64,000 bases of DNA from an uncultured Desulfovibrio sp. (GTDB taxonomy: Bacteria; Desulfobacterota; Desulfovibrionia; Desulfovibrionales; Desulfovibrionaceae), in contig CAKTDV010000011.1 in the NCBI GenBank assembly GCA_934546745.1, positions 1 to 64,000 on the forward strand. Direction: 5' to 3'. Below, piece after piece: positions 1 through 6,995 of the stretch. The translations under genes were made by a program, and so were the position numbers. Position 1 is the first letter of the stretch, and every line of letters starts with the position of its first letter. Below the pieces are notes generated by a model, which ran no database searches, was not told where the DNA came from, and saw nothing but the letters and a program-made list of their open reading frames with translations.

Positions 1-290
1 CGCTTCCGCTTGGTTTGAACGTACCTCTTCAAAAGGTACTAAACTATATTTATATTATTTAGAAGATAATGACATATCTTGATACCTATTTTACCACAAA
101 AAAAATATATAAAAAATTTTTAATTATTGTGGTCATGGAGAAACCACCCTCCCCCCTAAAGGGGGAGGGGGTTTTCCAAAATTAATAAAATATATGGGCA
201 AAAAACTAAAAACTTAATTATTTTTACAGTTTACTAAAATTCATTAAAATTTTTTCAAAAAACTCATTTTTAAAAAAACCTCAATCAGTA
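1..290. other. AT-rich non-coding end of mobile island
   Basis: Very AT-rich stretch downstream of the primase-polymerase gene. Apart from one GC-rich hairpin near 147-169, I see no ORF with a plausible ribosome-binding site. Its composition contrasts sharply with the GC-rich backbone beyond 5.2 kb. It belongs to the island, whose left end and integrase, if any, lie outside the window. Confidence 0.6.
147..176 (+). terminator. Hairpin with short T run, candidate terminator
   Basis: A 9-bp GC stem (147-155 pairs with 161-169, loop CTAAA) is followed by GG and four T on the plus strand. The minus-strand side has only a short TGGTTT, so termination of the minus-strand primase-polymerase transcript here would be weaker. 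Function is inferred from the fold only. Confidence 0.4.
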
Positions 291-2153
291 TCATGCTTTT
301 AATTGGTATTGATATGAGTTTGCATCTCCTCTCTTTACAATAAGCTTTCCCACTGCTACAGCCTCTTCAATCATCTTACGTATTTCCACTGTTGATTTCT
401 TTATTTTATTTTCCAAGCAATATTTTTTGATACTCTCTACGAGATTTCCCTTTGTATCTATAAATCCACCTTTTTGCTTCATGACAATCGATATAATATC
501 TTCATCTCTTTCTTTTGTATCACAAGGCGTCAATATGCTCTCATTGAATGTCAGCTTCAACATCTCAAATTTTTTTGAGCTTCTACTTTTTGTATTGTGC
601 AGTAAGTAGTTACCCTTGCTTTCCTCGATGGCGATAATATTCGTCGCCCAGTCTTTCAGGGAGGATGCGCCTCTCAGCTCGGTCGCATCGCCTTTCCCTG
701 AGTGGTGGACAAGAACAAGGGTCAGGTCGTGCCTGACGGCAAGCTCTGTCATTTTATTGACAACCTGTCTCATCTGTGCATTCTCGTTTTCAACGCGCGT
801 ATGGAAGCACTGCAAATTATCGATGATTACCAAGTCAATAGAATTTTCCTTTACCTGAGAAGATATGGCTTGAATAAAGGTTGGATTATCAAAAGTATCA
901 GTAAAAGTAACATAGCCGCTCTTCTCCATGAAGAGTATTTTTTTATTTATAGCTGACACTTTTTCTTCATCAATGGACTTTTCAATCATAGTCATTTTTG
1001 CCTTCATATCTGCAACAGAGTTTTCACCGTTTATAATCAATATATTTCGGGGACGGTATTCCCTGTTTATTGGGAATGTATCAAGGAATCGCTCTTTATC
1101 TTCATGCAACAGGTCAATCGACAGCTGTAACACAAGATGTGTTTTAAACGTTCCTGATTTTCCGTGCAATATGAGTTGCCCGCCTTTTGGAAGAACCGTA
1201 TCAATCAAGAAGCTTTGTTTTATGTCACTCTTTATGATGTCATCAGCTTTTACGCAACTATATATTGTTTTCTTCCGTTGCGGAGAATTTTGCACATGTT
1301 GCTTTGCCGATTCCAATTCACGCTTAAACCATCCATCACCTTGCTCTCTCGATTTTTCCCCGATGGGATACGAGCCGTAGATATTTTTTATCTCTTCATC
1401 CGTGAATCCATGCGACAGCAAAAAGAGCATGACTTGCATGGACGCTTCGGAGCGTTGCCCCTTGGGTTTCCCCTGCGCAATCATCTCCCTGATATGCGAT
1501 GGAAGTTTTTCCAGTTTGCCAGCCAGCTCGAGAGGGGAAACTGGTTCAGAAGGCTTGACCTCCTCAGGCTGGCTTTTCTCACTTGAAGCGGGCTTGATGC
1601 ACAAGTCCAAGAGCCATTGAGGAGCCGGAATCGGTTCAAAGTCGCTAGCTATCGCATAAGCCTTTTTAGTTTCGGGATGACGAGACCCCGGCGCAACCAC
1701 CTGCCCCCCCAGTCCCCGGATGTCAAACCCTTTCTCCCGGAAGCTCTTGTTGGTATATTCCTGACCGTCATTTGGGTACTGGAAATAAATGTGATAGCCT
1801 CGGCCGGTTTCAACAATGAAGGTGTCGAACTGTGGCGGTATCCCGTGTTCTCTTTCGAAATAAGCTTGAAAATCTTCAAGGCTATCCACGTCCAGGACAA
1901 GAAGTCCGCTTGCCGGGCCGGTGCATATGCCGCACCTGTCTCTTGAGGTCGGGAGGTTCGGATTCTTTTCCGTGCAGTACCGCGTCCACCCTTTTTCGAT
2001 GGGAGCTTTGAAAGAACTGTTACCAAATCCATCCATCAGCGATATAAGCGAGAATTTGGTATGCAGCTTCTCAAACACTTCCTTTTGCCAGTCTGTGTTT
2101 TTATTCTCGATATTAGCATCAATCATTGTTTTCAACGCTTCATAAAAACTCAT
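291..2153 (-). CDS. Primase-polymerase / AAA ATPase replication protein of a mobile element
   Basis: Predicted replication protein of about 620 aa. The N-terminal part matches the bifunctional primase-polymerase (Prim-Pol) fold: an acidic pair in VLDVDS (about residues 86-91), TGRGYHIYF (about 116-124) and an IRGLGGQVVAPGS segment (about 145-157). The C-terminal half is a RecA/RepA-like ATPase with Walker A GKSGTFKT (about 331-338), Walker B IDLVIIDN and a following LVLVHHSGKG. The family primes replication of plasmids, integrative elements and phage satellites, so this should initiate and unwind the element's origin. I chose the ATG at 2153 because GGAG lies upstream at normal spacing; an in-frame ATG 4 codons earlier overlaps that site. 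The gene is AT-rich relative to the backbone, consistent with transfer. Family assignment is firm, exact role inferred. Confidence 0.85.
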   Translation of the reverse strand: MSFYEALKTMIDANIENKNTDWQKEVFEKLHTKFSLISLMDGFGNSSFKAPIEKGWTRYCTEKNPNLPTSRDRCGICTGPASGLLVLDVDSLEDFQAYFEREHGIPPQFDTFIVETGRGYHIYFQYPNDGQEYTNKSFREKGFDIRGLGGQVVAPGSRHPETKKAYAIASDFEPIPAPQWLLDLCIKPASSEKSQPEEVKPSEPVSPLELAGKLEKLPSHIREMIAQGKPKGQRSEASMQVMLFLLSHGFTDEEIKNIYGSYPIGEKSREQGDGWFKRELESAKQHVQNSPQRKKTIYSCVKADDIIKSDIKQSFLIDTVLPKGGQLILHGKSGTFKTHLVLQLSIDLLHEDKERFLDTFPINREYRPRNILIINGENSVADMKAKMTMIEKSIDEEKVSAINKKILFMEKSGYVTFTDTFDNPTFIQAISSQVKENSIDLVIIDNLQCFHTRVENENAQMRQVVNKMTELAVRHDLTLVLVHHSGKGDATELRGASSLKDWATNIIAIEESKGNYLLHNTKSRSSKKFEMLKLTFNESILTPCDTKERDEDIISIVMKQKGGFIDTKGNLVESIKKYCLENKIKKSTVEIRKMIEEAVAVGKLIVKRGDANSYQYQLKA

Positions 2154-2204
2154 ATACATCTCCATTAAGTGAGAAAAAAGAAAAAATACATTTCCCCCTG
2201 ACAC

Positions 2205-2237
2205 AAGAAAAAAAGCCTTATTTACTTAATTAAGGCT
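2205..2237 (-). promoter_or_regulatory. Attenuator-like hairpin in the primase-polymerase leader
   Basis: On the minus strand AGCCTTA (2237-2231) pairs with TAAGGCT (2220-2214) and is followed directly by a T run (2213-2206), the form of a Rho-independent terminator. It sits between the predicted promoter (2250-2277) and the primase-polymerase start (2153), so most transcripts starting there could stop after about 35 nt. Leader attenuation controls replication proteins in several plasmid families; here it is inferred. Confidence 0.55.
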
Positions 2238-2249
2238 ATAGGTAGACCA

Positions 2250-2277
2250 TATATATACGAACTCAGGGAAAGTGAAA
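2250..2277 (-). promoter_or_regulatory. Candidate promoter for the primase-polymerase gene
   Basis: Minus-strand -35 TTTCAC (2277-2272) and -10 TATATA (2255-2250) with a 16-nt spacer. The -10 lies in a TATATATA run, so the exact register is uncertain. Transcription would begin just before the attenuator-like hairpin. Confidence 0.4.
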
Positions 2278-2299
2278 TCGTGCAGCGCAAGCTGATCCT

Positions 2300-2324
2300 A
2301 AAAAAAACGGCGGCTGAGAGCCGT
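2300..2324 (-). terminator. Second minus-strand terminator downstream of the DUF6573 gene
   Basis: On the minus strand ACGGC (2324-2320) pairs with GCCGT (2311-2307) and is followed by seven T (2306-2300). It lies just after the stronger terminator at 2332-2361, a tandem arrangement that would insulate the primase-polymerase gene from upstream transcription. Confidence 0.5.
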
Positions 2325-2331
2325 CAATTTC

Positions 2332-2361
2332 AAAAAAAAGAAAGGCCCCCATCAGGGGGCC
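2332..2361 (-). terminator. Rho-independent terminator of the DUF6573 gene
   Basis: Perfect 7-bp stem GGCCCCC/GGGGGCC (2344-2350 with 2355-2361, loop ATCA). On the minus strand it is followed by TTTC and a run of eight T. It begins 17 bp after the stop codon of the gene at 2378-2767. Confidence 0.8.
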
Positions 2362-2377
2362 ATATTTTACCACGTCG

Positions 2378-2767
2378 CTACTCGTCCTCTGGGAACATGA
2401 CGGTCAAAACGGCTTCGCCTTCATCGCCCGGCCCAATAATGGCCAGAATCTTCACTGTCTCGGTGCGTCCTGTCTCCGCATCCATGAGAAAAGCCACCTT
2501 GAAGGTCAGCCTGTCCCCCTTTGCCTTTCGGGCCTCGAAGGAGAGAACCGCCAAGACATCTCTCAGGCGTCCAGAAAAGGACTGACCTAGGGCCTCACAG
2601 GCGGCATCCGGCTCGATGTAACAAGAGATTAGGTTTCCTGTAATTGCCACAGGGATGCAAAAGCCAAAGCTCTTTGCCTCGTCCGTTACATCGATAAGCA
2701 CACCATCTTCGATTGCCTGTCTTCTGCTATAGGTATGGATAAGGTAAAATTCTTCCTGTTCTTTCAT
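2378..2767 (-). CDS. DUF6573 family protein (plasmid/mobile-element type)
   Basis: Small acidic protein of about 129 aa. The pattern YSRRQAIEDGVLIDVT near the N-terminus, followed by a GF.IPVAIT segment, a conserved RLRDVL...GDRL block and a C-terminal GPGDEGE..LTVMFPEDE, matches my memory of DUF6573. That family is of unknown function and common on plasmids and integrative elements. An ATG 5 codons upstream (2782) exists, but GGAGG lies between the two ATGs with ideal spacing to the second, so 2767 is preferred. The SD lies in a perfect 13-bp hairpin (2773-2804), suggesting translational or operator control. Two terminators follow. No function is proposed beyond membership of the element. 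Confidence 0.7.
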   Translation of the reverse strand: MKEQEEFYLIHTYSRRQAIEDGVLIDVTDEAKSFGFCIPVAITGNLISCYIEPDAACEALGQSFSGRLRDVLAVLSFEARKAKGDRLTFKVAFLMDAETGRTETVKILAIIGPGDEGEAVLTVMFPEDE

Positions 2768-2772
2768 TTGTT

Positions 2773-2804
2773 TTTCCTCCATATCTGTGATGATATGGAG
2801 GAAA
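2773..2804 (-). promoter_or_regulatory. Perfect inverted repeat sequestering the DUF6573 Shine-Dalgarno
   Basis: TTTCCTCCATATC (2773-2785) and GATATGGAGGAAA (2792-2804) are perfect 13-bp arms with a 6-nt loop. In the minus-strand mRNA the 3' arm contains the GGAGG ribosome-binding site and the 5' arm is its exact complement. Either an SD-sequestering hairpin or a dimeric operator would fit. Confidence 0.65.
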
Positions 2805-3074
2805 TATCTATATCTATTCCGTTAAGATGTCATGATATAAAGCAAAATAACAGTGCGTATTTTCCCCTGAAAACTTCCAGAGGCAAAAACGGACATTGGG
2901 CCATATTTTAATTTTAAGGCCCGAAAATTAAAAAAAATGAAGTCCTTATGCCAAAAAGGGAAAAACCCCGGAGAATCAAAATTTGGGCTTTTTTGGGGGA
3001 TAGGGGGAATTTGCCTCCCGGAGGGGAAGCTCTGGTGGGGTGGAGAAGAGGAAATTCAGGGAAGAAGGCAAAGA
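2805..3074. other. Intergenic region with no supported gene
   Basis: AT-rich at 2805-2945, then purine-rich on the plus strand. An imperfect repeat GGGCC...GGCCC flanks an AT-rich loop near 2899-2922. Short ORFs exist on both strands (for example 2937-3125 plus and 2914-3132 minus) but lack recognisable domains and convincing starts. It should hold the promoter of the minus-strand DUF6573 gene, which I cannot place with confidence. Confidence 0.5.
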
Positions 3075-3109
3075 AAAAGCGGCAGATGGACGAGCCATGT
3101 GCCGCTTTT
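3075..3109 (-). terminator. Strong hairpin terminator of the small membrane-protein operon
   Basis: AAAAGCGGCA (3075-3084) pairs perfectly with TGCCGCTTTT (3100-3109), with a small inner ATGG/CCAT stem. T tracts occur on both strands, so it may act in both directions. On the minus strand it lies 50 bp after the last gene of the operon (3159). Confidence 0.75.
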
Positions 3110-3158
3110 TGTGTTATGCTGCTGAGAGACATATTCGTATAGGATGAAAGCGTGCTAA

Positions 3159-3410
3159 TCAGCTAAGTCTTTTCTGGTTTTTTGCATCCTGCTCAGCTCC
3201 TTTCTCTGTTAGCTTTCCAACCCCAAGTCCTGTGATACCTGTGCAAATTCCAGCAGCCAGCATAGCCATCTTAGAAGGCTTAGTTTTTCCATGCACGAGC
3301 TCGCCTAACAGCTCTGACTTTAAAAATGTTTTTTGCTTTACATTGTTCCTTACTTTGTTAACCCCGATACTTGCCGTCACGAGACCTAACAGAAGGGTAG
3401 GAAGTCTCAT
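3159..3410 (-). CDS. Small hydrophobic protein, unknown
   Basis: About 83 aa, not recognised. It has two hydrophobic Gly/Ala-rich stretches (residues about 2-16 and 47-64) separated by a basic segment rich in Lys, and ends with a charged tail. The start at 3410 is chosen for AGGAGAG at ideal spacing; longer in-frame starts lack such a site. It is last in a minus-strand operon with the genes at 3424-3687, 3684-4154 and 4187-4459, with only 13 bp after the preceding stop. The composition suggests a two-helix membrane protein. Confidence 0.6.
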   Translation of the reverse strand: MRLPTLLLGLVTASIGVNKVRNNVKQKTFLKSELLGELVHGKTKPSKMAMLAAGICTGITGLGVGKLTEKGAEQDAKNQKRLS

Positions 3411-3423
3411 CTCACTCTCCTCA

Positions 3424-3687
3424 TTATTTTCTTTTTGCGTCCGACCTGAGCCATCCCATAAGCAATGCACCACATGCCGATGCCGCAACTCCGACTCCTA
3501 CTTTTTTTGCCAGAGAAGGTTTCTTTAAGCTCATCATCCCCGCCATCCCTACCAATGCTGTACCAGCAATAGCAGCTGCTGTTCCCAGCCTATCGGGCTT
3601 GCAAATCGCTTGATTAGCTTGCTGGATATCAGCTTCCTTGATTTCTTCTATTTCAGCAAATAAATCTTGTGTTGGTTTTGTCCTCAT
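3424..3687 (-). CDS. Small Gly/Ala-rich membrane protein, unknown
   Basis: 87 aa. A charged N-terminal half with acidic residues (about 10-25) is followed by two Gly/Ala-rich hydrophobic segments (about 35-52 and 62-80) with GxxxG-like spacing, and a basic C-terminus ending in KRK. Its ATG overlaps the stop of the upstream 156-aa gene by 4 nt, so the two are probably translationally coupled. I do not recognise a family. The overall form, short with paired Gly-zipper helices, resembles small pore-forming or membrane-scaffold proteins, but no function is claimed. Confidence 0.6.
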   Translation of the reverse strand: MRTKPTQDLFAEIEEIKEADIQQANQAICKPDRLGTAAAIAGTALVGMAGMMSLKKPSLAKKVGVGVAASACGALLMGWLRSDAKRK

Positions 3688-4154
3688 AGCGCTTCCTCCA
3701 ATACAGTTTTGAATATGTCAACAATTGTTGCAAAGAAATCTTCTGCACCTATTATCAGAGCTTTCATTCCTTTTTCACCTGTATCCATTTCTGCTCCTTG
3801 GATGGCACCATATATCATGGTAAAAGTGCCAATCACTGGACCAAGGATAAGTCCTAAAAAAGGTACCTGAGAAGCTAGAAAGCCTAATGCAGCGCCTAGC
3901 AGCAAACCTACAGCAGTATGAGGATATCTGAGAATAAATTCTGCAATCTTACAGACTACAATTCTTCCAATTTGAAAAAATTTTTTTCCAATAGTCTTAG
4001 TCTCTTCCCAAATGTCATCAAGCCGCGTTGCAAGCTCTCGTGGAACTCCTTTTTTTATGAGGAGGGCTAGCATTTTTCTTCTGTCAACGACTTGATATTG
4101 ATTATCAATCAACTCAAGTTCAAGTGTCGCTTGTTGGGTCTTTTTGTCTTGCAT
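3684..4154 (-). CDS. Gly-zipper membrane protein, unknown
   Basis: 156 aa. The N-terminal half is charged and helical. A basic region near residues 50-70 precedes a hydrophobic Gly-rich segment at about 78-112 containing AVGLLLGAALG and GLILGPVIG, consistent with two membrane helices, then an amphipathic C-terminal helix. No enzymatic motif is visible. It is the second gene of a four-gene minus-strand operon and is coupled to the next gene by an ATGA overlap. AT-rich like the rest of the island. Family unknown. Confidence 0.65.
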   Translation of the reverse strand: MQDKKTQQATLELELIDNQYQVVDRRKMLALLIKKGVPRELATRLDDIWEETKTIGKKFFQIGRIVVCKIAEFILRYPHTAVGLLLGAALGFLASQVPFLGLILGPVIGTFTMIYGAIQGAEMDTGEKGMKALIIGAEDFFATIVDIFKTVLEEAL

Positions 4155-4186
4155 AGTAAAGCCTCAAGTTTTGGACTTGGGAAAAA

Positions 4187-4459
4187 TTATTCAAAAAATC
4201 CGTCTTTGTTCACGATGACCTGACGGCGTGGAACAATCTCGACATGCGTTTCCGCATCCCAGAAGCGGTAATTGGCATTATCCGGCAAGGAAACGCTAGT
4301 GTGCGGTGGCACATGCTTTATCTGCCCGGACTCGTTACCCCGCAGCTTCATAAGGATTTTCTTGGGATAGGGCGACTTGTTCAGAATCGACCACCCCGCA
4401 AGGCAGCAGAGCGAAAGAGAATCGAGGTTGAGGCTCAACGCATCCAGCAGCAAATCCAT
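4187..4459 (-). CDS. Small hypothetical protein, first gene of island operon
   Basis: About 90 aa, not recognised. The start at 4459 is supported by AGGAGG four bases upstream; the longer in-frame ATG at 4531 lacks a comparable site. The N-terminal third is Leu/Ser-rich with two Cys (LSLCCLAGW), the rest polar. A candidate extended -10 promoter lies about 95 bp upstream. It leads the operon containing three small membrane proteins. Confidence 0.55.
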   Translation of the reverse strand: MDLLLDALSLNLDSLSLCCLAGWSILNKSPYPKKILMKLRGNESGQIKHVPPHTSVSLPDNANYRFWDAETHVEIVPRRQVIVNKDGFFE

Positions 4460-4553
4460 GTCTCCTCCTTGGGCAAGGGCAAGGTGGAAAGATGAGGTTG
4501 TCATAGTAGATATTTTCCACATAAAAATCAATTAAAAAAGATTTTTATTTTAT

Positions 4554-4562
4554 AATATAGCA
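4554..4562 (-). promoter_or_regulatory. Candidate extended -10 promoter of the small-protein operon
   Basis: Minus strand TGC-TATATT (4562-4554) matches the extended -10 form TGnTATAAT. No clear -35 is visible. It lies upstream of the SD-supported start at 4459. Confidence 0.4.
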
Positions 4563-4670
4563 AATTTATTAAAAATTTTTTCACCACCAGAAACACCCTC
4601 TTCCTCTCTGGTTGAACAATTTTCTATGCTTTTTCAAAAAAAAAGCAACTTTTTTATGTGAAAGTGGCTA

Positions 4671-4728
4671 ACATACCGCCCTTACTGGAAAAACAAGAGC
4701 TTACCGGGCGGTATGCCAGCAGCTTACC
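4671..4728. repeat. 10-bp inverted repeat plus short direct repeat
   Basis: CATACCGCCC (4671-4680) and GGGCGGTATG (4705-4714) are perfect inverted copies 24 bp apart. AGCTTACCG occurs twice nearby, once just left of and partly overlapping the right arm and once near 4720. Repeats next to an AT-rich stretch in a replicative element could be replication-protein binding sites or an operator. Confidence 0.45.
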
Positions 4729-5056
4729 GTCAAGCAGCCTGTCGAGAAATTTCTGGGGAGCGCTGATGGAAGGATGGAGGTGTAGGAGAGGACAGGAGAA
4801 GGCGCAACAGCCCTGTTCCCCGACTTCCTTCCAAGGAAGAAAGAGGCCTTGGCACGTAGTTCAGCACTTCCCACCGCCAAACCCATGCGGCGTCTTGGTG
4901 AACGCCGCTCCTGACCGGATAATAAGCACCTTTTCGAGGCTTCCACAGGGCCTTTTGAGGCTGTTACACGGGTATTTCAGGCAGGTGAGAGATGCACGCC
5001 TCCACAGGCGCACCAACGTCGCCACAGAATGATTGGCGAAAAACAACGTTTGCCGC

Positions 5057-5094
5057 AAAAAGAGCCGGTCAGGGAATTTCCCCTAACCGGCCCT
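5057..5094 (-). terminator. Terminator of tRNA-Pro copy 1
   Basis: On the minus strand, a long hairpin (GGGCCGGTTAGGG with CCCTGACCGGCTC) is followed by five T. It lies about 20 bp after the tRNA 3' end and is identical to the hairpin after copy 2. Confidence 0.85.
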
Positions 5095-5113
5095 TTTTCT
5101 GGTGCTTTTTTGC

Positions 5114-5190
5114 TGGTCGGGATGAAAGGATTTGAACCTTCGACCCCTTGAACCCCATTCAAGTGCGCTCCCAGACTGCGCTACATCCCG
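5114..5190 (-). tRNA. tRNA-Pro(GGG), copy 1
   Basis: 77-nt cloverleaf on the minus strand. The acceptor CGGGATG pairs with CATCCCG. The anticodon stem CTTGA/TCAAG encloses loop ATGGGGT, giving anticodon GGG. The T-arm GAAGG-TTCAAAT-CCTTT is present and CCA is encoded. The sequence is identical to the gene at 44177-44253. A TTGACA-17-TAAGAA promoter precedes it and a strong terminator follows. Confidence 0.95.
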
Positions 5191-5200
5191 ACGCTCTTTT

Positions 5201-5229
5201 TTCTTAGAGGATTTGAGGCGCGCTGTCAA
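5201..5229 (-). promoter_or_regulatory. Promoter of tRNA-Pro copy 1
   Basis: Minus strand TTGACA (5229-5224), 17-nt spacer, TAAGAA (5206-5201), about 11 bp before the mature tRNA 5' end. The TTGTTGACAG core is shared with the promoter of copy 2, but the rest of the upstream sequence differs. Confidence 0.7.
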
Positions 5230-5252
5230 CAAAAAGCACGCGTTGGGGGACG

Positions 5253-6995
5253 TTATTGCCCGGCGGGCGTCTCCAGTTCCTCCAGGGCGCGGCGGGCAAA
5301 GTCAAGGGAGGCGTCCAGCGAGAGCGCCCGGCGCAGGCACTGCCCCGCTTCGCCGTCGCGGCCACGGCGCTTATGACACATGCCAAGATTGGCCCAGTCC
5401 ATGGCGGATCCCTTGTCGATATGAAGCACACGGGAGAAATACGACGCGGCCTCGTCGTAACGCTCCATCTTGAAAAGCGCCACGCCGGCGAGGTTTCCGT
5501 ATTCCTTCATGGACGGACAGCGCTCGAACGCCTCCCGCAGAAACGGCAGGGCGTCGTTCCAGCGCCCGTCAAGGGTCAGGACGTACCCGGCATAGAAGGA
5601 CGCCAGCGCAAAGGCGTCGCCGTCGGGCTGGCAGGGGGCCGCCTCGCGGAAGAACGCATGGGCCGCGGCGTTGTCGCCGCGCCGCATGGCCAGCATCCCC
5701 TTGAAGAAAGGCAGGTAATGCGCCTGGGGGTGGCATGCCTCCAGAACGGCAAGCCCCCGGGTGGCGTCCGCCTCATCGGCCTCTTCCGCCAGCTTGCGGC
5801 CCACAAAGAGGCCGATGCTCTGATTGCGATCCCGCTCGCGAAAATCCAGACCGGGAACCATGGTGTAGTGCGCGGCGATGCCCAGATCGGGATGCGTCGT
5901 CTCCACGGCGTAGACCTGAAGCGGCGCAAGCCCGGCGACGGCCGCGCGCAGTTCCTCGCGGATGTCGTCATGCTCCACGGACGGCAGGGAGCGCAGGGGC
6001 ACGGAGGGGCCGCGCAGCAGCCAGTCGATGTCTTCCAGCCGCTCGAATTTGGAAAGGCCGGACGCCTCATAGCAGGCGCGCGTGCAGAAATCTCCGGCCA
6101 GCTGGGCAACTTCCGTGACGGCCCGCACCGCCGCCTTGGCGGGCGTGGCGGCGGTGCCCGCCGTGAAGACAATTTCCGACGACTCCGGAAAGGTGGCGGG
6201 ATCCCATGCCACGGCGCCCACCGTCGGCAGCGGCATGCCAAGGGAAAAATCCTTGAGCACCAGCTTGATGCCGTTGCGCGCAAAGGCGTGCAGCAGCGAC
6301 AGCAGCACGGCGTCGTCGCCCTCCTCCACCGTTACGGTGGGCGTCTCCAGGCGCTTTCCGTCCACATGGCAGCAGACATGGCGCTCCACAAGTTCGGAGA
6401 GTCCCTGCAACAGCGACTCTTCCGCGCTGTTGCCGGAGGACGTGCCGTTGAACTCGCCCAGCATCTTGAACCAGTCCAGCGGCAGCCAGACGGTCTCGCC
6501 GTCGCCCAGACGGGTGGCGGGGAAGAACTGCCAGCGGCGCAGATCCATCAGGCGGCGGGCCGTGGCGGCATCGCCGCTGTCATGCACGGATCGGACAATC
6601 TCCTCAATGGGCAGCAGGGCCGAACCGAAGCGCGCCTCGGCTTCGCTCCAGGTCGCCTCATGGAAAAAGGGGCGGCGCTCCCAGAAGGAAAAGAAGGCGT
6701 AGCGCTCCATCAGCTCCATCAGCGCCGACGCCTGCGCCTGCGCGGGGGAGGACCCCTTGCCCATCTGCTTGCGCGTGGGCATGACGCGCCGCGCCTCCGC
6801 GCCGCAGACGCTGAGGTAGACAGGGATGCCGAGGCGGCCAATATCGACGCGACGCGTTTCCGCCAGAATATCGGTCCGCGCCGCCTCAAGCCGGGCGCGC
6901 ACCCGGCGCACGGTGTCTTCCGGAGCTATGGCCTTGTCCAGATCGTGCGTATATCCCTTGGGGCAGGAGGAAAGAGAAATATGGGGAAGACTCAT
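5253..6995 (-). CDS. ycaO: YcaO-domain protein with C-terminal TPR domain (E. coli YcaO type)
   Basis: 580 aa, close to the length of E. coli YcaO. The YcaO ATP-binding core is complete: MELMERYAFFSFW (about residues 92-104), GTSSGNSAEESLLQGLSE (about 184-201) with ELVERH, and FTAGTAATPAKAA. The C-terminal third contains tetratricopeptide-like helices rather than the Pro-rich tail of azoline-forming YcaOs. YcaO enzymes activate amide bonds with ATP to make thioamides or azolines. The E. coli-type protein is linked in the literature to RimO-dependent methylthiolation of ribosomal protein S12. Its ATG overlaps the stop of the methyltransferase gene upstream by 4 nt, so the two are coupled. No precursor peptide or cyclodehydratase partner is visible nearby, arguing against a RiPP cluster. 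Confidence 0.85.
   Translation of the reverse strand: MSLPHISLSSCPKGYTHDLDKAIAPEDTVRRVRARLEAARTDILAETRRVDIGRLGIPVYLSVCGAEARRVMPTRKQMGKGSSPAQAQASALMELMERYAFFSFWERRPFFHEATWSEAEARFGSALLPIEEIVRSVHDSGDAATARRLMDLRRWQFFPATRLGDGETVWLPLDWFKMLGEFNGTSSGNSAEESLLQGLSELVERHVCCHVDGKRLETPTVTVEEGDDAVLLSLLHAFARNGIKLVLKDFSLGMPLPTVGAVAWDPATFPESSEIVFTAGTAATPAKAAVRAVTEVAQLAGDFCTRACYEASGLSKFERLEDIDWLLRGPSVPLRSLPSVEHDDIREELRAAVAGLAPLQVYAVETTHPDLGIAAHYTMVPGLDFRERDRNQSIGLFVGRKLAEEADEADATRGLAVLEACHPQAHYLPFFKGMLAMRRGDNAAAHAFFREAAPCQPDGDAFALASFYAGYVLTLDGRWNDALPFLREAFERCPSMKEYGNLAGVALFKMERYDEAASYFSRVLHIDKGSAMDWANLGMCHKRRGRDGEAGQCLRRALSLDASLDFARRALEELETPAGQ

Larger units (their letters stand above)
4460..4870. other. AT-rich region between island operon and tRNA repeat
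   Basis: No supported gene. 4500-4660 is extremely AT-rich with A and T runs. 4671-4728 carries an inverted repeat and a short direct repeat, listed separately. The remainder up to about 4870 has no family-matching ORF. An origin or element junction could lie here, but nothing proves it. Confidence 0.5.
4871..5194 (-). repeat. Copy 1 of inverted tRNA-Pro repeat
   Basis: This segment is the reverse complement of 44173-44493. From the tRNA 5' end through the terminator and about 180 bp beyond it the two copies appear identical. Near 4922-4935 there are two substitutions and a 3-bp indel, with one more substitution before the copies diverge at about 4871. Beyond that point lies the AT-rich island here, and the flagellin remnant at the other copy. 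Confidence 0.9.

Noticed and set aside
2914..3132. Short frames on both strands between the DUF6573 gene and the small operon
   Set aside because: No ribosome-binding site of quality, no family features and overlap with the operon terminator.
4701..4946. 81-codon minus-strand frame entering the tRNA repeat
   Set aside because: Composition and lack of an SD suggest chance; it spans the repeat boundary.
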